Source: Rhodococcus pseudokoreensis (GTDB lineage: Bacteria > Actinomycetota > Actinomycetes > Mycobacteriales > Mycobacteriaceae). From it: DNA of 64,000 nucleotides. The stretch is taken from positions 2,728,001-2,792,000 of the forward strand of contig NZ_CP070619.1 in the NCBI RefSeq assembly GCF_017068395.1. The letters are read 5' to 3'. Made by a program: the position numbers and the translations under genes. This document shows, piece by piece, positions 6,755 through 17,850 of this stretch (within the stretch, counting starts at the first letter, position 1; every line of letters begins with the position of its first letter). The notes beneath the pieces were generated by a model, which saw nothing but the letters and a program-made list of their open reading frames with translations, ran no database searches and was not told the DNA's origin.

Positions 6755-7897
6755 ATGTCATCCCTTCGTATCGGATCGCTCGAGCTGCGCAGTCCGGTGG
6801 TTCTGGCCCCCATGGCCGGGATCACCAACGTCGCCTTCCGCACGCTGTGCCGTGAGCTCGAGACGGAGCGCGCGGGCAGCACGTCCGGCCTGTACGTCTG
6901 CGAGATGGTGACCGCGCGTGCGCTGGTCGAGCGGCAGCCCGCGACCCTGCACATGACGACGTTCGGCCCGACCGAGACGCCACGGTCGCTGCAGCTGTAC
7001 ACGGTCGACCCGGACACCACGTACGCCGCGGCCAAGATGATCGTGGACGAGAACATCGCCGACCACATCGACATGAACTTCGGCTGCCCCGTCCCCAAGG
7101 TGACCCGCAAGGGCGGCGGTGCGGCGCTGCCGTACAAGCGCACCCTGTTCGGCCGGATCGTCGCGGCGGCCGTGAAGGCCACCGAGGGCACCGACGTCCC
7201 GGTGACCGTCAAGTTCCGTGTCGGCATCGACGCCGAGCATCACACGCATCTCGACGCAGGCCGGATCGCCGCCGGCGAGGGTGCCGCCGCTGTCGCGCTG
7301 CACGCGCGTACCGCGTCGCAGCGGTACTCCGGCACGGCCGACTGGAACGAGATCGCCCGGCTCAAGGAGCACGTCACGGACGTGCCCGTCCTCGGGAACG
7401 GCGACATCTTCGCGGCCGAGGACGCGGCCCGCATGATGGAACAGACCGGGTGCGACGGCGTCGTCGTCGGACGCGGGTGCCTCGGCAGGCCGTGGCTGTT
7501 CGCGGAGCTGAGCGCGGCACTGAACGGAAAACCGCAGCCCACTCCGCCCAACCTCGGCGAGGTGGCCACGATCATCCGCAGGCACGCGGAACTCCTCGCC
7601 GATCACCACGGCGAGGACAAGGGCCTGCGTGAACTGCGCAAGCACGTGTCCTGGTACCTGCGGGGCTTCCCCGCCGGGTCCGAACTGCGGGTCGCGATGG
7701 CCCTCGTGAGCAAACTCACCGAACTCGACGACCTCCTCGTTCAGCTCGATCCGACCATCCCGTTCCCCAAGGACGCCGAGGGTCCGCGTGGGCGGCAGGG
7801 ATCACCCGGCACGGTCGCGCTCCCCGAGGGGTGGCTCGACGACCCCGACGACTGCCTGGTGCCCGCCGGCGCCGACCTCATGCATTCTGGTGGTTAG
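6755..7897 (+). CDS. dusB: tRNA-dihydrouridine synthase
   Basis: 380-residue FMN enzyme that reduces uridine to dihydrouridine in the tRNA D-loop. Diagnostic pieces are LAPMAGITNVAFRTLCRE near the start, the catalytic Cys in MNFGCPVPKVTRKGGG (near residue 111), the KFRVGID segment, HARTASQRYSG and the FMN phosphate site GNGDI / GRGCLGRPW. Length fits the NifR3/DusB group. ATG 6755 follows AGAGG. It is transcribed separately from desA1 and is followed by a 119-bp gap and the LCP gene on the same strand, in which I see nothing beyond a possible ribosome site. Confidence 0.95.
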   Translation: MSSLRIGSLELRSPVVLAPMAGITNVAFRTLCRELETERAGSTSGLYVCEMVTARALVERQPATLHMTTFGPTETPRSLQLYTVDPDTTYAAAKMIVDENIADHIDMNFGCPVPKVTRKGGGAALPYKRTLFGRIVAAAVKATEGTDVPVTVKFRVGIDAEHHTHLDAGRIAAGEGAAAVALHARTASQRYSGTADWNEIARLKEHVTDVPVLGNGDIFAAEDAARMMEQTGCDGVVVGRGCLGRPWLFAELSAALNGKPQPTPPNLGEVATIIRRHAELLADHHGEDKGLRELRKHVSWYLRGFPAGSELRVAMALVSKLTELDDLLVQLDPTIPFPKDAEGPRGRQGSPGTVALPEGWLDDPDDCLVPAGADLMHSGG

Positions 7898-8016
7898 CGG
7901 CACGAACGCGCGTCACCTCGCTACATGTGGGGAGCCTCGACGTTCGATAAGTACTATGGCTGGAATCCGTCGGGGCCGACGGAGGTCCGAGTCGGCGGAG
8001 AGGTCAGGTTGCATCG

Positions 8017-10071
8017 GTGGGTGATGATCACAGTGCGGACTCACCGACTCCCGAATCCCGCGCCCCCTGGGAACGTCCTCTAGCGGATCCCAGCTACCGG
8101 GAATCCCAGTCGGGGCGGCCGCGGCGACTCCCGCCCCGCCAGTCGCCTCCCGAACAGCGCCCTCCCGAACGGACCTCCTCCCCCGAGCATCGTGCGCCGG
8201 TGGAACGCACCGAACCGTCCCGCCACGACAGCGGCCGGATCGGCCGCCGGGCCGCGGGCGGGCCCACCGAAGGGCTCTCCGTCGCAGACCTCGTGAAGAA
8301 GGTCGCCGAGGACGAGAAGGTCGAGAAGGCCGCCGGGGACGAATCGAACGAGCCCCACGATCCGGAGAAAACGGAGATCATTCCCCCGATCGACGAGCGG
8401 CAGCCGCCGCCTCCCGGGGTTCCGCCACGTAAGACCCCTCCGGCGACCCCGCCGCCGGAGCCGCCGCAGAGCCCGCCCGAACCCGAGTGGGTCGCGGATT
8501 CCGCCGAGACCACCGCGGTACCGCAGGTGGTCGGCAACCCGAGCACCACGCGCCTGGCTCTCAACAAGACCCGTAAACGCAAGCGTCTCCGTGCAGTGGG
8601 ACGCGCCGTCGTCGCGCTCGTGGCGGTGGTCGCGCTCGCCGGAACCGGCATCGTCTGGGGCTACCTCCGCTCCACCGAGGGCAAGTTCGACCAGATCGCG
8701 GCACTCGATACCGAGTCGACCGACATCGTCGACGCCGTCGGACAGACCGGTGACGAGACCTATCTCATCGTCGGCACCGACACCCGTGCCGGCGCCAGCG
8801 GCGAGGTGGGTGCCGGAACCATCGACGACGCCGAGGGCTCCCGCGCCGACACGGTGATGCTCGTCAACATCCCCGCCGACCGGAGCCGGGTGGTCGCGGT
8901 GTCGTTTCCCCGTGACCTCGACGTCGAACGGCCCGTCTGCAAGGGCTGGGACAACGACAGCGGCACTTACACCGACGAGACGTTCCCCGCCGCCGACGGC
9001 GACAAACTCAATGCCACCTACGCACTCGGCGGACCGAAGTGCCTGGTGAAGGTGATTCAGAAGATGTCGGGTCTGAAGATCGGCCACTTCGTCGGCATGG
9101 ACTTCGCCGGCTTCGAGTCGATGGTCAACGAGATCGGCGGGGTCAAGGTCTGTACCACCCAGCCGCTCGAGGACGACGTTCTCGGCACCGTTCTGCCGCA
9201 GCCGGGCACCCAGATGCTCGACGGCAAGACCGCACTGAACTTCGTCCGCGCCAGACACGTAGAGGCGGAGGGCAACGGCGACTACGGCCGCATCAACCGG
9301 CAGCAGAGATTCCTCTCCGCCCTGCTGCGGGGCGCCCTGTCCAGTCAGGTGCTGCTCAATCCCGGCAAACTGAACGGTTTCATCAACGCGTTCACCCGCG
9401 ACACGTTCGTGGAGAACATCGACACGAAGTCGCTGGTCACGCTCGGCCGCTCACTGCAGAACGTCGACGCGGGCGCCGTCACCTTCCTGACCGTCCCCAC
9501 CGCGGGCACCACCGAGTGGGGCAACGAGATTCCCCGCACCGACGACATCAAGGCCATCTTCCGCGCGATCATCGACGACGAGGCGCTGCCCGGCGAGAAG
9601 CGGGCGGAACCCCTGCCCTCGTCCGCCCCCGAGCCGCAGGCCGCGCCCACCCCGCAGACGGTCCAGGCCGTCGACCCGTCCAGCGTGACCGTGCAGGTGT
9701 CGAACGCGTCGGGTGAGTCGGGGCTCGCCGCGACCGTCGCCGACTCCCTGGCCGCCGAGGGCTTCCAGATCTACAACGTCGGCAACTACACGGGCACCAG
9801 CAGCGAGACCGTCATCCGGTTCTCGCCGGGCCACGAGGCCGAGGCGGCGACCCTGGCGTCGTCGTTCCCGGGTGCGGTGCTCGAATCGACCACCGGACTC
9901 GGCACCGTCGTCGAGGTCGCGATCGGTTCGAGCTTCACCGGGACCGTGCGGACACCGAGCCCGATCGACACCCCGCTCAGCATGGCGGACGTGCGAATCG
10001 GCCAGCCGGAGGACGCGGAAATCCCCGCGGACCTGGCCGTTGTGAACGCGGGCGACACGTCCTGCGATTGA
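8017..10071 (+). CDS. LytR-CpsA-Psr (LCP) family cell wall ligase
   Basis: 684-residue membrane-anchored protein. A long disordered, proline-rich and charged cytoplasmic N-terminus (1-190) leads to one membrane segment (about 194-215). Outside lie the LCP catalytic domain (about 235-445, with DTRAG, RADTVMLVNIP, SFPRDL and FVRARH blocks containing the Arg/Asp residues that bind polyprenyl pyrophosphate) and a C-terminal LytR_C domain (about 555-645). In Corynebacteriales, LCP enzymes attach arabinogalactan to peptidoglycan. It is a homologue of the M. tuberculosis protein next to phoY2. GTG 8017 is the likely start. Confidence 0.9.
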   Translation: MGDDHSADSPTPESRAPWERPLADPSYRESQSGRPRRLPPRQSPPEQRPPERTSSPEHRAPVERTEPSRHDSGRIGRRAAGGPTEGLSVADLVKKVAEDEKVEKAAGDESNEPHDPEKTEIIPPIDERQPPPPGVPPRKTPPATPPPEPPQSPPEPEWVADSAETTAVPQVVGNPSTTRLALNKTRKRKRLRAVGRAVVALVAVVALAGTGIVWGYLRSTEGKFDQIAALDTESTDIVDAVGQTGDETYLIVGTDTRAGASGEVGAGTIDDAEGSRADTVMLVNIPADRSRVVAVSFPRDLDVERPVCKGWDNDSGTYTDETFPAADGDKLNATYALGGPKCLVKVIQKMSGLKIGHFVGMDFAGFESMVNEIGGVKVCTTQPLEDDVLGTVLPQPGTQMLDGKTALNFVRARHVEAEGNGDYGRINRQQRFLSALLRGALSSQVLLNPGKLNGFINAFTRDTFVENIDTKSLVTLGRSLQNVDAGAVTFLTVPTAGTTEWGNEIPRTDDIKAIFRAIIDDEALPGEKRAEPLPSSAPEPQAAPTPQTVQAVDPSSVTVQVSNASGESGLAATVADSLAAEGFQIYNVGNYTGTSSETVIRFSPGHEAEAATLASSFPGAVLESTTGLGTVVEVAIGSSFTGTVRTPSPIDTPLSMADVRIGQPEDAEIPADLAVVNAGDTSCD

Positions 10072-10090
10072 CGTCCCGATCAGCGGCGTC

Positions 10091-10112
10091 GTTCACCCTG
10101 CGTTCACCGTGT
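10091..10112 (+). promoter_or_regulatory. PHO box of phoU
   Basis: Two direct repeats of GTTCACC start at 10091 and 10102, an 11-bp period, which is the arrangement bound by PhoP/RegX3-type phosphate response regulators. It lies 42-63 bp before the phoU start. The same repeat occurs upstream of pstS. Confidence 0.65.
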
Positions 10113-10139
10113 GATCGTGACTTGGTTTCCCGTGCACCG

Positions 10140-10145
10140 TAGGCT
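10140..10145 (+). promoter_or_regulatory. -10 element of a probable leaderless phoU transcript
   Basis: TAGGCT ends 8 nt before the phoU ATG, so transcription would start at or next to the A of ATG. No Shine-Dalgarno precedes the ATG, in line with leaderless translation. The PHO box lies upstream in place of a good -35 box. Confidence 0.5.
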
Positions 10146-10153
10146 GTGACCTC

Positions 10154-10852
10154 ATGCGCGTGGCTTACAACGAACAAATGACCGAGCTTGCCGACCTGCT
10201 CGGTGAGATGGCGGGGCTTGCGGGGGTCGCCATGGAGCGAGCCACCCAGTCGCTGCTCCAGGCAGACCTCTCGCTCGCCGAGCAGGTCATCGGCGAGCAC
10301 GACAAGATCACCGAGCTCAGCACCATCTGCGAGGAGCGGGCGTTCGCCCTCCTCGCCCTGCAGGCACCGGTCGCCGGCGACCTCCGCTCCGTCGTCAGCG
10401 GAATCCAGATCGTCGCCGACATCGACCGGATGGGTGCCCTGGCGCTCCACGTCGCCAAGATCGCGCGCCGCCGACATCCCAACCACGTACTCCCGGAAGA
10501 GGTCAACGGCTACTTCGCCGAGATGGGACGCATCGCCGTCTCCATCGGCGCCGCTGCCCGCGAGGTCCTCGAGACACGCGATCCCGAGCGTGCCGCGCGC
10601 CTGCGCGAAGAGGACGAGGCGATGGACGACCTCCACCGGCACCTGTTCACCGTGCTCATGGACCGCGAGTGGAAGCACGGCGTGGCCGCCGCGGTCGACG
10701 TCACCCTGCTCGGCCGCTTCTACGAGCGTTTCGCCGACCACGCCGTCGAGGTGGGCCGCCGGGTGATCTTCCTCGTCACCGGCAAGCTGCCCGACGACAC
10801 CGAGACCGCCGTGAAAGACGCCGACAACCTCACCGCCTACCCGGAACTGTAA
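10154..10852 (+). CDS. phoU: Phosphate signalling protein PhoU
   Basis: 232-residue all-helical protein made of two PhoU repeats (about residues 10-100 and 115-205), each with the E/DxxxD metal-binding style helices. It inhibits the Pst transporter-sensor complex and dampens the phosphate starvation response (PhoY in mycobacteria). Here it is not part of the pst operon: it has its own PHO box and promoter and faces pstB convergently, with back-to-back terminators between the two. Actinobacteria often separate phoU from pst in this way. Confidence 0.95.
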   Translation: MRVAYNEQMTELADLLGEMAGLAGVAMERATQSLLQADLSLAEQVIGEHDKITELSTICEERAFALLALQAPVAGDLRSVVSGIQIVADIDRMGALALHVAKIARRRHPNHVLPEEVNGYFAEMGRIAVSIGAAAREVLETRDPERAARLREEDEAMDDLHRHLFTVLMDREWKHGVAAAVDVTLLGRFYERFADHAVEVGRRVIFLVTGKLPDDTETAVKDADNLTAYPEL

Positions 10853-10875
10853 AACTCCCCCAACACTTTTCGCGC

Positions 10876-10918
10876 GAACGGGACGCTCGTACGGTCTGAC
10901 CGTACGGGCGTCCCGTTC
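10876..10918 (+). terminator. phoU terminator
   Basis: 18-bp stem (10876-10893 with 10901-10918) broken by one G-T wobble, 7-nt loop, followed by GTTC. Convergent with the pstB terminator. Confidence 0.75.
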
Positions 10919-10945
10919 GTTCACCGGAAGTAGTCCCTACATACG

Positions 10946-10981
10946 CGAACGCCCCGGCCGAGGATCCGGCCGGGGCGTTCG
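10946..10981 (-). terminator. pstB operon terminator
   Basis: Perfect 15-bp stem (10946-10960 with 10967-10981) with a 6-nt loop, just 13 nt beyond the pstB stop. No T-run. Confidence 0.75.
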
Positions 10982-10994
10982 CGGGTGGTGTGCG

Positions 10995-11771
<777 letters not shown>

Positions 11772-11814
11772 TACCGGCTCCCTACTGATTGATGTTCGAA
11801 ATCGAGTGTATGTG

Positions 11815-12723
11815 TCACTTGCTGCGGACCTGTGAGAAGTGGCCGACGACCTTGGCCGCGATGTTGAGGACGGCGATGAGCAGGATCAGCGTCAGCGCCG
11901 CGCCCCAGATGCGGTTGGTACCGGCATCGGTCGGGTTGTTCATCTCGGCGACCATGACGCCGGGCAGGGTGCCCATCTCACCACCGAACAGGTTGAAGTT
12001 GATGAACGGTGCGTACCCCACCAGGATCAGCAGCGGAGCGGTCTCGCCCATCACGCGGGCCAGCGCCAGCATGACGCCGGTGATGATGCCCGGCAGCGCG
12101 GTGGGCAGCACGATCTTGGCGATCGTCTTCCACTTCGGAACACCCAGCGCGTACGACGCCTCGCGCAGGTCCTGCGGCACGATGCGGAGCATCTCCTCCG
12201 TGCTGCGGACGACGACGGGCACCATCAGCAGGACCAGGGCGAGCGCGACCGCGAACCCGGACTTCGGGAAACCGAACGTCGCGATCCACAGGGCGTAGAT
12301 GAACAGGGCGGCCACGATCGACGGGACACCGCTGAGGATGTCGACCATGAACGTGGTCAGCTTCGCCAGCCGCGACTTCCGGTCGGCGTACTCGACGAGG
12401 TAGATCGCGACGAACAGTCCGAGCGGGATGGACAGCACCGCGCAGACGAGTCCCTGCAGGATCGTGCCGATCAGCGCGTGGTAGATACCGCCGCCCTCGG
12501 CCGACGACGTGAGTCCGCTGAGCGAGTGCGTGAACCAGGTGGCCGACGTCAGGGCGGGAATACCCCTGACGACAGCGGTGATCAGGACCCACACCAGCGG
12601 GACCAGGGCGACGAGCACTGCCAGCGTCACGAGAACAGTGGCGGTGATATCGGTGATGCGCCGCCGGGTTCCGACCCCCCGGAAGGTGGGTGCCTTGACC
12701 GGCTTGTCGAGTGTCGCGGTCAT
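11815..12723 (-). CDS. pstA: Phosphate ABC transporter permease PstA
   Basis: 302-residue inner-membrane permease with six predicted membrane helices after a charged N-terminus. The permease EAA loop is visible as [26 protein letters not shown] (positions about 200-225), which docks onto PstB. It pairs with PstC to form the phosphate channel. It starts 3 nt after the pstC stop, so translation is coupled. Confidence 0.95.
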   Translation of the reverse strand: MTATLDKPVKAPTFRGVGTRRRITDITATVLVTLAVLVALVPLVWVLITAVVRGIPALTSATWFTHSLSGLTSSAEGGGIYHALIGTILQGLVCAVLSIPLGLFVAIYLVEYADRKSRLAKLTTFMVDILSGVPSIVAALFIYALWIATFGFPKSGFAVALALVLLMVPVVVRSTEEMLRIVPQDLREASYALGVPKWKTIAKIVLPTALPGIITGVMLALARVMGETAPLLILVGYAPFINFNLFGGEMGTLPGVMVAEMNNPTDAGTNRIWGAALTLILLIAVLNIAAKVVGHFSQVRSK

Positions 12724-12726
12724 GGG

Positions 12727-13800
12727 TCAGTCCTTCTTTCCTGCGATCACGGCGCGGGCCGCGGCGTTCACGACGAACGTGAGTACGAAGAGCACCAGGC
12801 CTGCGGCGATGTACGCGCCGGCCTGGATGTTGTTGTTGAACTCCGCGTAGCCGAGGGCGATCTTGGACGCGATGGTGGCGCCGCCGTCGAACAGCGACCA
12901 TCCGAAGGGCTGCGACGTGGTGCGCAGGATCAGGTACAGCGCCATGGTCTCGCCGAGGGCGCGGCCGAGGCCGAGCATCGAACCGCTGATGTAGCCGGAC
13001 TTTCCGAACGGAATGATCGTGGTACGCACCACTTCCCACCGGGTGGCGCCCAGGGCGAGCGCCGCCTCGATCTGGGACGTCGGTGTCTGGACGAACACTT
13101 CGCGGGTCACGGCGGTGATGACGGGCAGGATCATGACGGCGAGGACGATGCCCGCCGTGAAGATGGTGCCGCCGCCGGTGATCGAACCGCTGCCCGTCGC
13201 GAACAGCGGGAACCAGCCGAGAGTCTCGTTGAGCCACATCGCAAGCGGCCTGATCGCCGGTGCGAACACCAGCAGACCCCACAGTCCGTAGACGATCGAC
13301 GGCACCGCGGCCAGCAGGTCGATGACGTACGCCAGCGGACGCTTGAGCCAGTTCGGCGAGTATTCGGTGAGGAAGATCGCGATACCCAGCGCGACCGGCA
13401 TCGCGAGGACGAGCGCGAACAGTGACACCAGGACCGTCACCTGGAAGAGGTCGAGCACACCGAACGCCATCGCGTTGATGTTCTGGGTGACCCATTCGCG
13501 GCTGGTGAGGAAGTTGACCTGGTTCCGGCTCAGCGCGGGAACGGCACGCCAGACGAGGAAGATGCCGATCGCGGCGATGAGGATGGAGATGAAGATCGCC
13601 GACGTGGTCGCGAGGGACTTGAAGATCCGGTCCCCCGGCCTCGAGACGGCCTTGCCGCGAGGTGAATCTGTCGGGGTCGGGGTTTCGGCCTTGGTGGAAC
13701 TCAACTCGGCCTCCGGGGTGCCGTTCGGACCGCCCACCCCGGCCCCGCCTGACGCGGAGCCGGAGGCGCGAGGTGCTGATTCGGTGTGCGCTTCACTCAT
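12727..13800 (-). CDS. pstC: Phosphate ABC transporter permease PstC
   Basis: 357-residue permease. The cytoplasmic N-terminus is longer than usual (about 55 residues rich in Ser, Pro, Thr and Glu) before six membrane helices. The EAA loop reads EAALALGATRWEVVRTTIIPFGKSG. ATG 13800 is preferred because GGGAG precedes it; upstream in-frame codons run back into the intergenic region. It lies 68 nt downstream of pstS. Together with PstA it forms the membrane channel. Confidence 0.94.
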   Translation of the reverse strand: MSEAHTESAPRASGSASGGAGVGGPNGTPEAELSSTKAETPTPTDSPRGKAVSRPGDRIFKSLATTSAIFISILIAAIGIFLVWRAVPALSRNQVNFLTSREWVTQNINAMAFGVLDLFQVTVLVSLFALVLAMPVALGIAIFLTEYSPNWLKRPLAYVIDLLAAVPSIVYGLWGLLVFAPAIRPLAMWLNETLGWFPLFATGSGSITGGGTIFTAGIVLAVMILPVITAVTREVFVQTPTSQIEAALALGATRWEVVRTTIIPFGKSGYISGSMLGLGRALGETMALYLILRTTSQPFGWSLFDGGATIASKIALGYAEFNNNIQAGAYIAAGLVLFVLTFVVNAAARAVIAGKKD

Positions 13801-13868
13801 CTGCGCTCCCAATCTTTCATCGTCAGAATATCGAGTCATGGGCGGGTCCGAACGACTTACCGTGTGAA

Positions 13869-14987
13869 TCAGCCGATTGCGGCGACCGACGCGTTCAGCT
13901 TCTCCTTCATGGAGTCGGGCAGCGGCACGTAGCCCTGCTCGGCCAGGTTGTCCTGGCCCTCGTTGGCGGCGCTGGTCAGGAACGACTTGACCGCCGCGGA
14001 GGTGTCGGCGTCGTAGCCCTTCGAGCACACGATCTCGTAGGTGGCGAGCACCAGCGGGTACGCGCCGGCTTCCTTGGTGCCGAAGATCGAGGCGAGGTCG
14101 AGCGTCAGATCGCCCTCACCCGCACCCTTGAACTGCGCACCCTCGATCGCCTTCGCCGCCGACTCGTCGGACAGGGCGACGGGGCCCGATCCGGTGTCGA
14201 TCTGTGCTGCCGACAGCTTGTTCTGGTCCGCGTACGACTTCTCGACGTAGGTGATCGAGCCGGGGGCGGAGGCCACTGCCTGCGCGACGCCGGCCGAACC
14301 CTTGGCGCCCTCACCGATGCCGCCGGTGAAGTCGGAGCCCGCACCGGTGGTCCAGGCGCCGTTGGAGGCTGCCGTGAGGTACTGCTGGAAGTTGTCGGTG
14401 GTTCCCGAGGAGTCCGAGCGGATGATCGCGGTGATGTCCTGGTCCGGCAGGGTGGCGCCCGGGTTGAGGGCGGCGATGGCCGGGTCGTTCCACTTCTTGA
14501 TTGTGCCGTTGAAGATCTTGGCGGTCACTTCACCGTTGAGCACCAGATCCTCGACGCCGTCGAGGTTGTAGGCCACGGCGACGGGTCCGAAGACGAGGGG
14601 AAGGTTCCACGCCTCGCCGCCGACGCAGCGGGCCTTGGCCTGCTCGGCCTGCTCTGCCTTGATCGCCGAGTCGGAGCCGGCGAAATCGATCTGGCCTGCG
14701 ATGAACTGGGTGCGTCCGTCACCGGAACCGCTGGGGTTGTATGCCAGGTTGACGGTCTTGCCCTTTTCCTGGCACACGGAGATGTAGGTGGAGACGAACT
14801 GGTCCATGGCGTTCTTCTGCGCCGAGGAACCGGCGGAGGAGAGGTTGGCCTTGCCCTCGCACGTTGCGTTCGAGGCGGCTGCGTCGACGCCGCTCGACGC
14901 GGTGTTGTTGTCGCTGCCACACGCGGCCAAGGTCATGGCACCCAGGGCCACTGCACCGAGCAGGGCGCCACTGCGCTTGAGATTCAC
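13869..14987 (-). CDS. pstS: Phosphate-binding lipoprotein PstS
   Basis: 372-residue periplasmic-side solute-binding lipoprotein. A signal peptide ends in the lipobox LAAC with Cys23 as the lipid-attachment site. Phosphate-binding motifs are SSAGSSAQ near the start, NPSGSGDGRTQF, IDFAGSDSAI and the IRSDSSGTTDNF loop. It delivers phosphate to PstC/PstA. It is first in the operon, with a PHO box at 15125-15142, about 140 nt upstream. The leader of roughly 100 nt contains no other gene. Confidence 0.96.
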   Translation of the reverse strand: MNLKRSGALLGAVALGAMTLAACGSDNNTASSGVDAAASNATCEGKANLSSAGSSAQKNAMDQFVSTYISVCQEKGKTVNLAYNPSGSGDGRTQFIAGQIDFAGSDSAIKAEQAEQAKARCVGGEAWNLPLVFGPVAVAYNLDGVEDLVLNGEVTAKIFNGTIKKWNDPAIAALNPGATLPDQDITAIIRSDSSGTTDNFQQYLTAASNGAWTTGAGSDFTGGIGEGAKGSAGVAQAVASAPGSITYVEKSYADQNKLSAAQIDTGSGPVALSDESAAKAIEGAQFKGAGEGDLTLDLASIFGTKEAGAYPLVLATYEIVCSKGYDADTSAAVKSFLTSAANEGQDNLAEQGYVPLPDSMKEKLNASVAAIG

Positions 14988-15124
14988 CTAGTCCTCCGGA
15001 AATACCGTCTCGCCCTCGATCGGGCGGCGACATGAGGCGCGGACCGGGAGGATCCTGCACCAGGCAGCACGGCGCTGCCCACGGAGAAACCTAGGGGTAG
15101 CTAATGTCCAGTTGGACCACGATC

Positions 15125-15142
15125 GGTGAACGGAAAGTGAAC
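15125..15142 (-). promoter_or_regulatory. PHO box of the pstSCAB operon
   Basis: On the minus strand GTTCACTTTCCGTTCACC contains two GTTCAC repeats with an 11-bp period, the same layout as upstream of phoU. It is the expected site for a PhoP/RegX3-type regulator activating pst under phosphate limitation. A TAGGTT-like -10 lies about 35-45 bp nearer pstS. Confidence 0.65.
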
Positions 15143-15202
15143 AGACCGCGCATTTGCCCATATTTCCGAGACGAACGACGAGTGCCGAAGTAGAGGAGCA
15201 CC

Positions 15203-16120
15203 TCAGGCTCGCGCGTACGCGACGTCGGTGTGGAACCGCTCGAACCCGAGCCGGTCGTAGGTGTGCAGCGCCGACGCGTTGTCGCCCTCGACGTAGAGCA
15301 GCACCGCACCGAGCCCGCGGTCACGCAGGTAGTGCAGCCCGGCGAGTGTGAGCAACCGGCCTAGACCGCGCCCCTGGGCGTCGGGTCCGATGGCCACCAC
15401 GTAGACCTCACCGATGGCAGGCTCGTCGCCCTGCTGCGGGTGCACCTTAGTCCAGTGGAATCCGAGCAGCCGCTTCTCGTCCGATGTGGCGAACGCCATG
15501 AACAGTCCCGCCGGATCGAACCAGGCCTCCGCGCGGCGTTCGGCCATTTCCCGTTCGGTCCACGACCCCTGCTCGGGATGCCAGGCGAAGGCGGCAGCAT
15601 TGACCCGCAGCACCTCGGGATCGTCCTCGACGCCCCGATATACGCGAAGCGAAATATCTTCCGGCACAACGATTTCTGGAAGTTCCGCGCCCTCGAGCGG
15701 ACGCCGGAGCTGCAGCAGTTCGCGTGCACCGCTCAGCCCGAGGCGGTGCGCCACCGCCTGCGCGGCAGGCAGGTTGCCGTGCGCCCACACCCGGGTATCC
15801 GGACCACCCTCGGACAGGACCTCGGTGACCAGCCGGCTACCGATCCCCCGGCCGCGCGCCTCGGGATCGACCGCGAGTTCGGCCATCGCGGGGTGCTCGC
15901 CGTGCCCCGGCTGCAACTGCGCGTACCCGACGATCCGATCGGCGTCGGTCTCCACCAGATGACGCACACCGTCGCCACCGACGCCGGACACGGCGTGCAC
16001 GCCCTGCTCCGACACGGGCGTGGCTCCGTCCGCTGCCGTCGCGCGGTCGAGCAGCGCGGACACGTCCGCGGCATGCTTGCCGTCGAGTCGATCGGTCCAG
16101 GACTGCACCGAAGCGCTCAC
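15203..16120 (-). CDS. mshD: Mycothiol synthase (acetyl-CoA:Cys-GlcN-Ins acetyltransferase)
   Basis: 305-residue protein with two GNAT domains (about 1-140 and 150-305), which catalyses the last step of mycothiol synthesis. Acetyl-CoA loops appear as [13 protein letters not shown] in the first domain and [13 protein letters not shown] in the second. The C-terminus [20 protein letters not shown] is typical of MshD. The GTG start overlaps the glnR stop (GTGA), so the two are coupled. Mycothiol is the main low-molecular thiol of actinobacteria, so this strongly fixes the phylum. Confidence 0.95.
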   Translation of the reverse strand: MSASVQSWTDRLDGKHAADVSALLDRATAADGATPVSEQGVHAVSGVGGDGVRHLVETDADRIVGYAQLQPGHGEHPAMAELAVDPEARGRGIGSRLVTEVLSEGGPDTRVWAHGNLPAAQAVAHRLGLSGARELLQLRRPLEGAELPEIVVPEDISLRVYRGVEDDPEVLRVNAAAFAWHPEQGSWTEREMAERRAEAWFDPAGLFMAFATSDEKRLLGFHWTKVHPQQGDEPAIGEVYVVAIGPDAQGRGLGRLLTLAGLHYLRDRGLGAVLLYVEGDNASALHTYDRLGFERFHTDVAYARA

Positions 16121-16875
16121 TGGATCACAGGTCCTTCCGCGGATTCGAAATCTGCATCTTCGGCATCGAGGTCGTCGACCGGCGGCACCGGCGCACCCGA
16201 CTTGCTGCGGGTGGGACGGACGGCCTTGTAACCGACGTTGCGGACTGTACCGATCAAGGATTCGTACTCGCTGCCCAGCTTGGCGCGCAGACGACGCACG
16301 TGGACGTCGACCGTGCGGGTACCACCGAAGAAGTCGTAGCCCCACACCTCCTGCAGCAACTGCGCGCGGGTGAAGACGCGACCCGCGTGCTGCGCCAGGT
16401 ACTTGAGGAGTTCGAACTCCTTGTACGTGAGGTCGAGGGGGCGGCCACGCAGTCGGGCTGTGTACGTGCCCTCGTCGATGACCAGTTCGCCGAGCGTGAT
16501 CTTGCCCGACGCCTCCGGGCTGGCGACGCCGCCGGAGCGTCCGACCAGCAGGCGGAGGCGGGCGTCCACCTCGGCCGGTCCGGTGCCCGGGAGCAGGATG
16601 TCGTCGAGACCCCAGTCGGAATTGACCGCCACCAGGCCACCCTCGGTGAGCACCGCCACCACGGGGACCGCGGAACCCGTACTGCCCAGCAGCCGGCAGA
16701 GGCCGCGGGCCGCCGCGAGATCGGTGCGCGCATCCACCAGGGCGATGTCGGCGGAGCTCGCTTCCAGGAGAGAGGACACCTCCGTCGGGGCAGGCCGCAC
16801 CGAATGCGCCAGCAGGGCGAGGGCAGGCAGCACTGCCTCGGGGTTCGGGTCGGAGGTAAGAAGCAGTAGCTCCAC
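16117..16875 (-). CDS. glnR: GlnR-type winged-helix response regulator
   Basis: 252-residue OmpR-family regulator that controls nitrogen metabolism in actinobacteria. The receiver half (1-115) is atypical: the phosphoacceptor region reads [11 protein letters not shown] and the full acidic pocket is not evident, as in known GlnR. The winged helix (about 130-225) has the signature [51 protein letters not shown] in part. GTG 16875 is chosen over ATG 16887 because GGGAGG lies 5-6 nt ahead of it and relatives begin with the same ELLLLT/DLLLLT. Next to mshD, as in mycobacteria. Confidence 0.93.
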   Translation of the reverse strand: MELLLLTSDPNPEAVLPALALLAHSVRPAPTEVSSLLEASSADIALVDARTDLAAARGLCRLLGSTGSAVPVVAVLTEGGLVAVNSDWGLDDILLPGTGPAEVDARLRLLVGRSGGVASPEASGKITLGELVIDEGTYTARLRGRPLDLTYKEFELLKYLAQHAGRVFTRAQLLQEVWGYDFFGGTRTVDVHVRRLRAKLGSEYESLIGTVRNVGYKAVRPTRSKSGAPVPPVDDLDAEDADFESAEGPVIQ

Positions 16876-17070
16876 ACAGCCTCCCATCTCGTCGCCGTCG
16901 TACCCGGCCGGAAGACGGATCGTTCGTCCGCCGGTCCAGGTAGATCGACACTGAAGGTATCGACACTTTTGTCGGTGACAGAGTAGCGCGCCGCCGTCGA
17001 GGTCCGTCGCACCGAACCCCGGCAACCGGCGCGGAGGTTGCACCGGCACCGTGTCCGTCACAATGGGGCC

Positions 17071-17850
17071 GTGCGGAAACTCATCATCGGAATCGTCTTC
17101 CTCGTGGCACTCGGTCTCGTCGTCGACTTCGGTTCGGCGGCCTACGCGGAGTACCGGGTGTCGCGGGAACTGCGGGCGGGCGCGTCCCTCACCGCCGATC
17201 CCGAAGTGACGGTGCACGGCTTCCCGTTCCTCACCCAGGCATGGGACGGGAAGTACGAGAACATCGAGATCCGCGCCCAGGGAGTGCAGAGCGACGTGGT
17301 CGGTGAAGTGACGATCGAGTCCACCCTCCTGGGCGTGTCCGCGCCGCTGTCCGACCTCGTCGACGGCTCCGTGAAGAGCCTCCCGGTCGACCACCTCTCC
17401 GGCCGCATGCTCATCGACGCCACCGACCTCGGCCGCTTCCTCGACATCCCCGACCTGCAGGTTTCGGCCCCGCCGGCCAGCAAGTCGGACGGGACCGGCG
17501 GCTCGGGCGGCTCCGGAATGACGACCGCGGGCGGCGTCGTCCTCACCGGCACCGTGCCCGTCGGCCCCCTCGAAACCACCGTCAGCGTGCAGGCCGACCT
17601 CGTCCTCGACGGCGGTCAGGTGAAGATTGTCGCCAGCGACTTCTACTTCGGGCCCGAGGGCCACGCCGACTTCACCATCCCCGAACCCCTCGCCCCCGCG
17701 ATCCTCGGTCTCTTCACCCGGACGATCGACCCCCAGGAATTGCCGTTCGGCGTCCAGCCGACGGAGGTGTACGCGGAGGGCTCCCAGATCGTCATCGAGG
17801 GCGTCGGCGACAACGTCACGATCGACCTGAACGAACTGCAGAGCCGATGA
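17071..17850 (+). CDS. lmeA: DUF2993 envelope protein, LmeA-like
   Basis: 259-residue protein with an N-terminal uncleaved or cleavable hydrophobic segment (about 4-22) followed by a DUF2993 beta-rich lipid-binding fold; [19 protein letters not shown] is characteristic. The mycobacterial homologue at this place in gene order, LmeA, is needed for lipomannan/lipoarabinomannan elongation in the envelope. GTG 17071 is chosen because a -10-like CACAAT (17059-17064) ends 6 nt before it, pointing to a leaderless mRNA. Its stop overlaps the ATG of the thioredoxin gene. Confidence 0.8.
   Translation: MRKLIIGIVFLVALGLVVDFGSAAYAEYRVSRELRAGASLTADPEVTVHGFPFLTQAWDGKYENIEIRAQGVQSDVVGEVTIESTLLGVSAPLSDLVDGSVKSLPVDHLSGRMLIDATDLGRFLDIPDLQVSAPPASKSDGTGGSGGSGMTTAGGVVLTGTVPVGPLETTVSVQADLVLDGGQVKIVASDFYFGPEGHADFTIPEPLAPAILGLFTRTIDPQELPFGVQPTEVYAEGSQIVIEGVGDNVTIDLNELQSR

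Noticed and set aside
11839..13425. A 528-codon plus-strand frame across pstA and pstC
   Set aside because: It opposes two well-defined permease genes and has an improbable Arg/Gln/Asp/His-rich composition.
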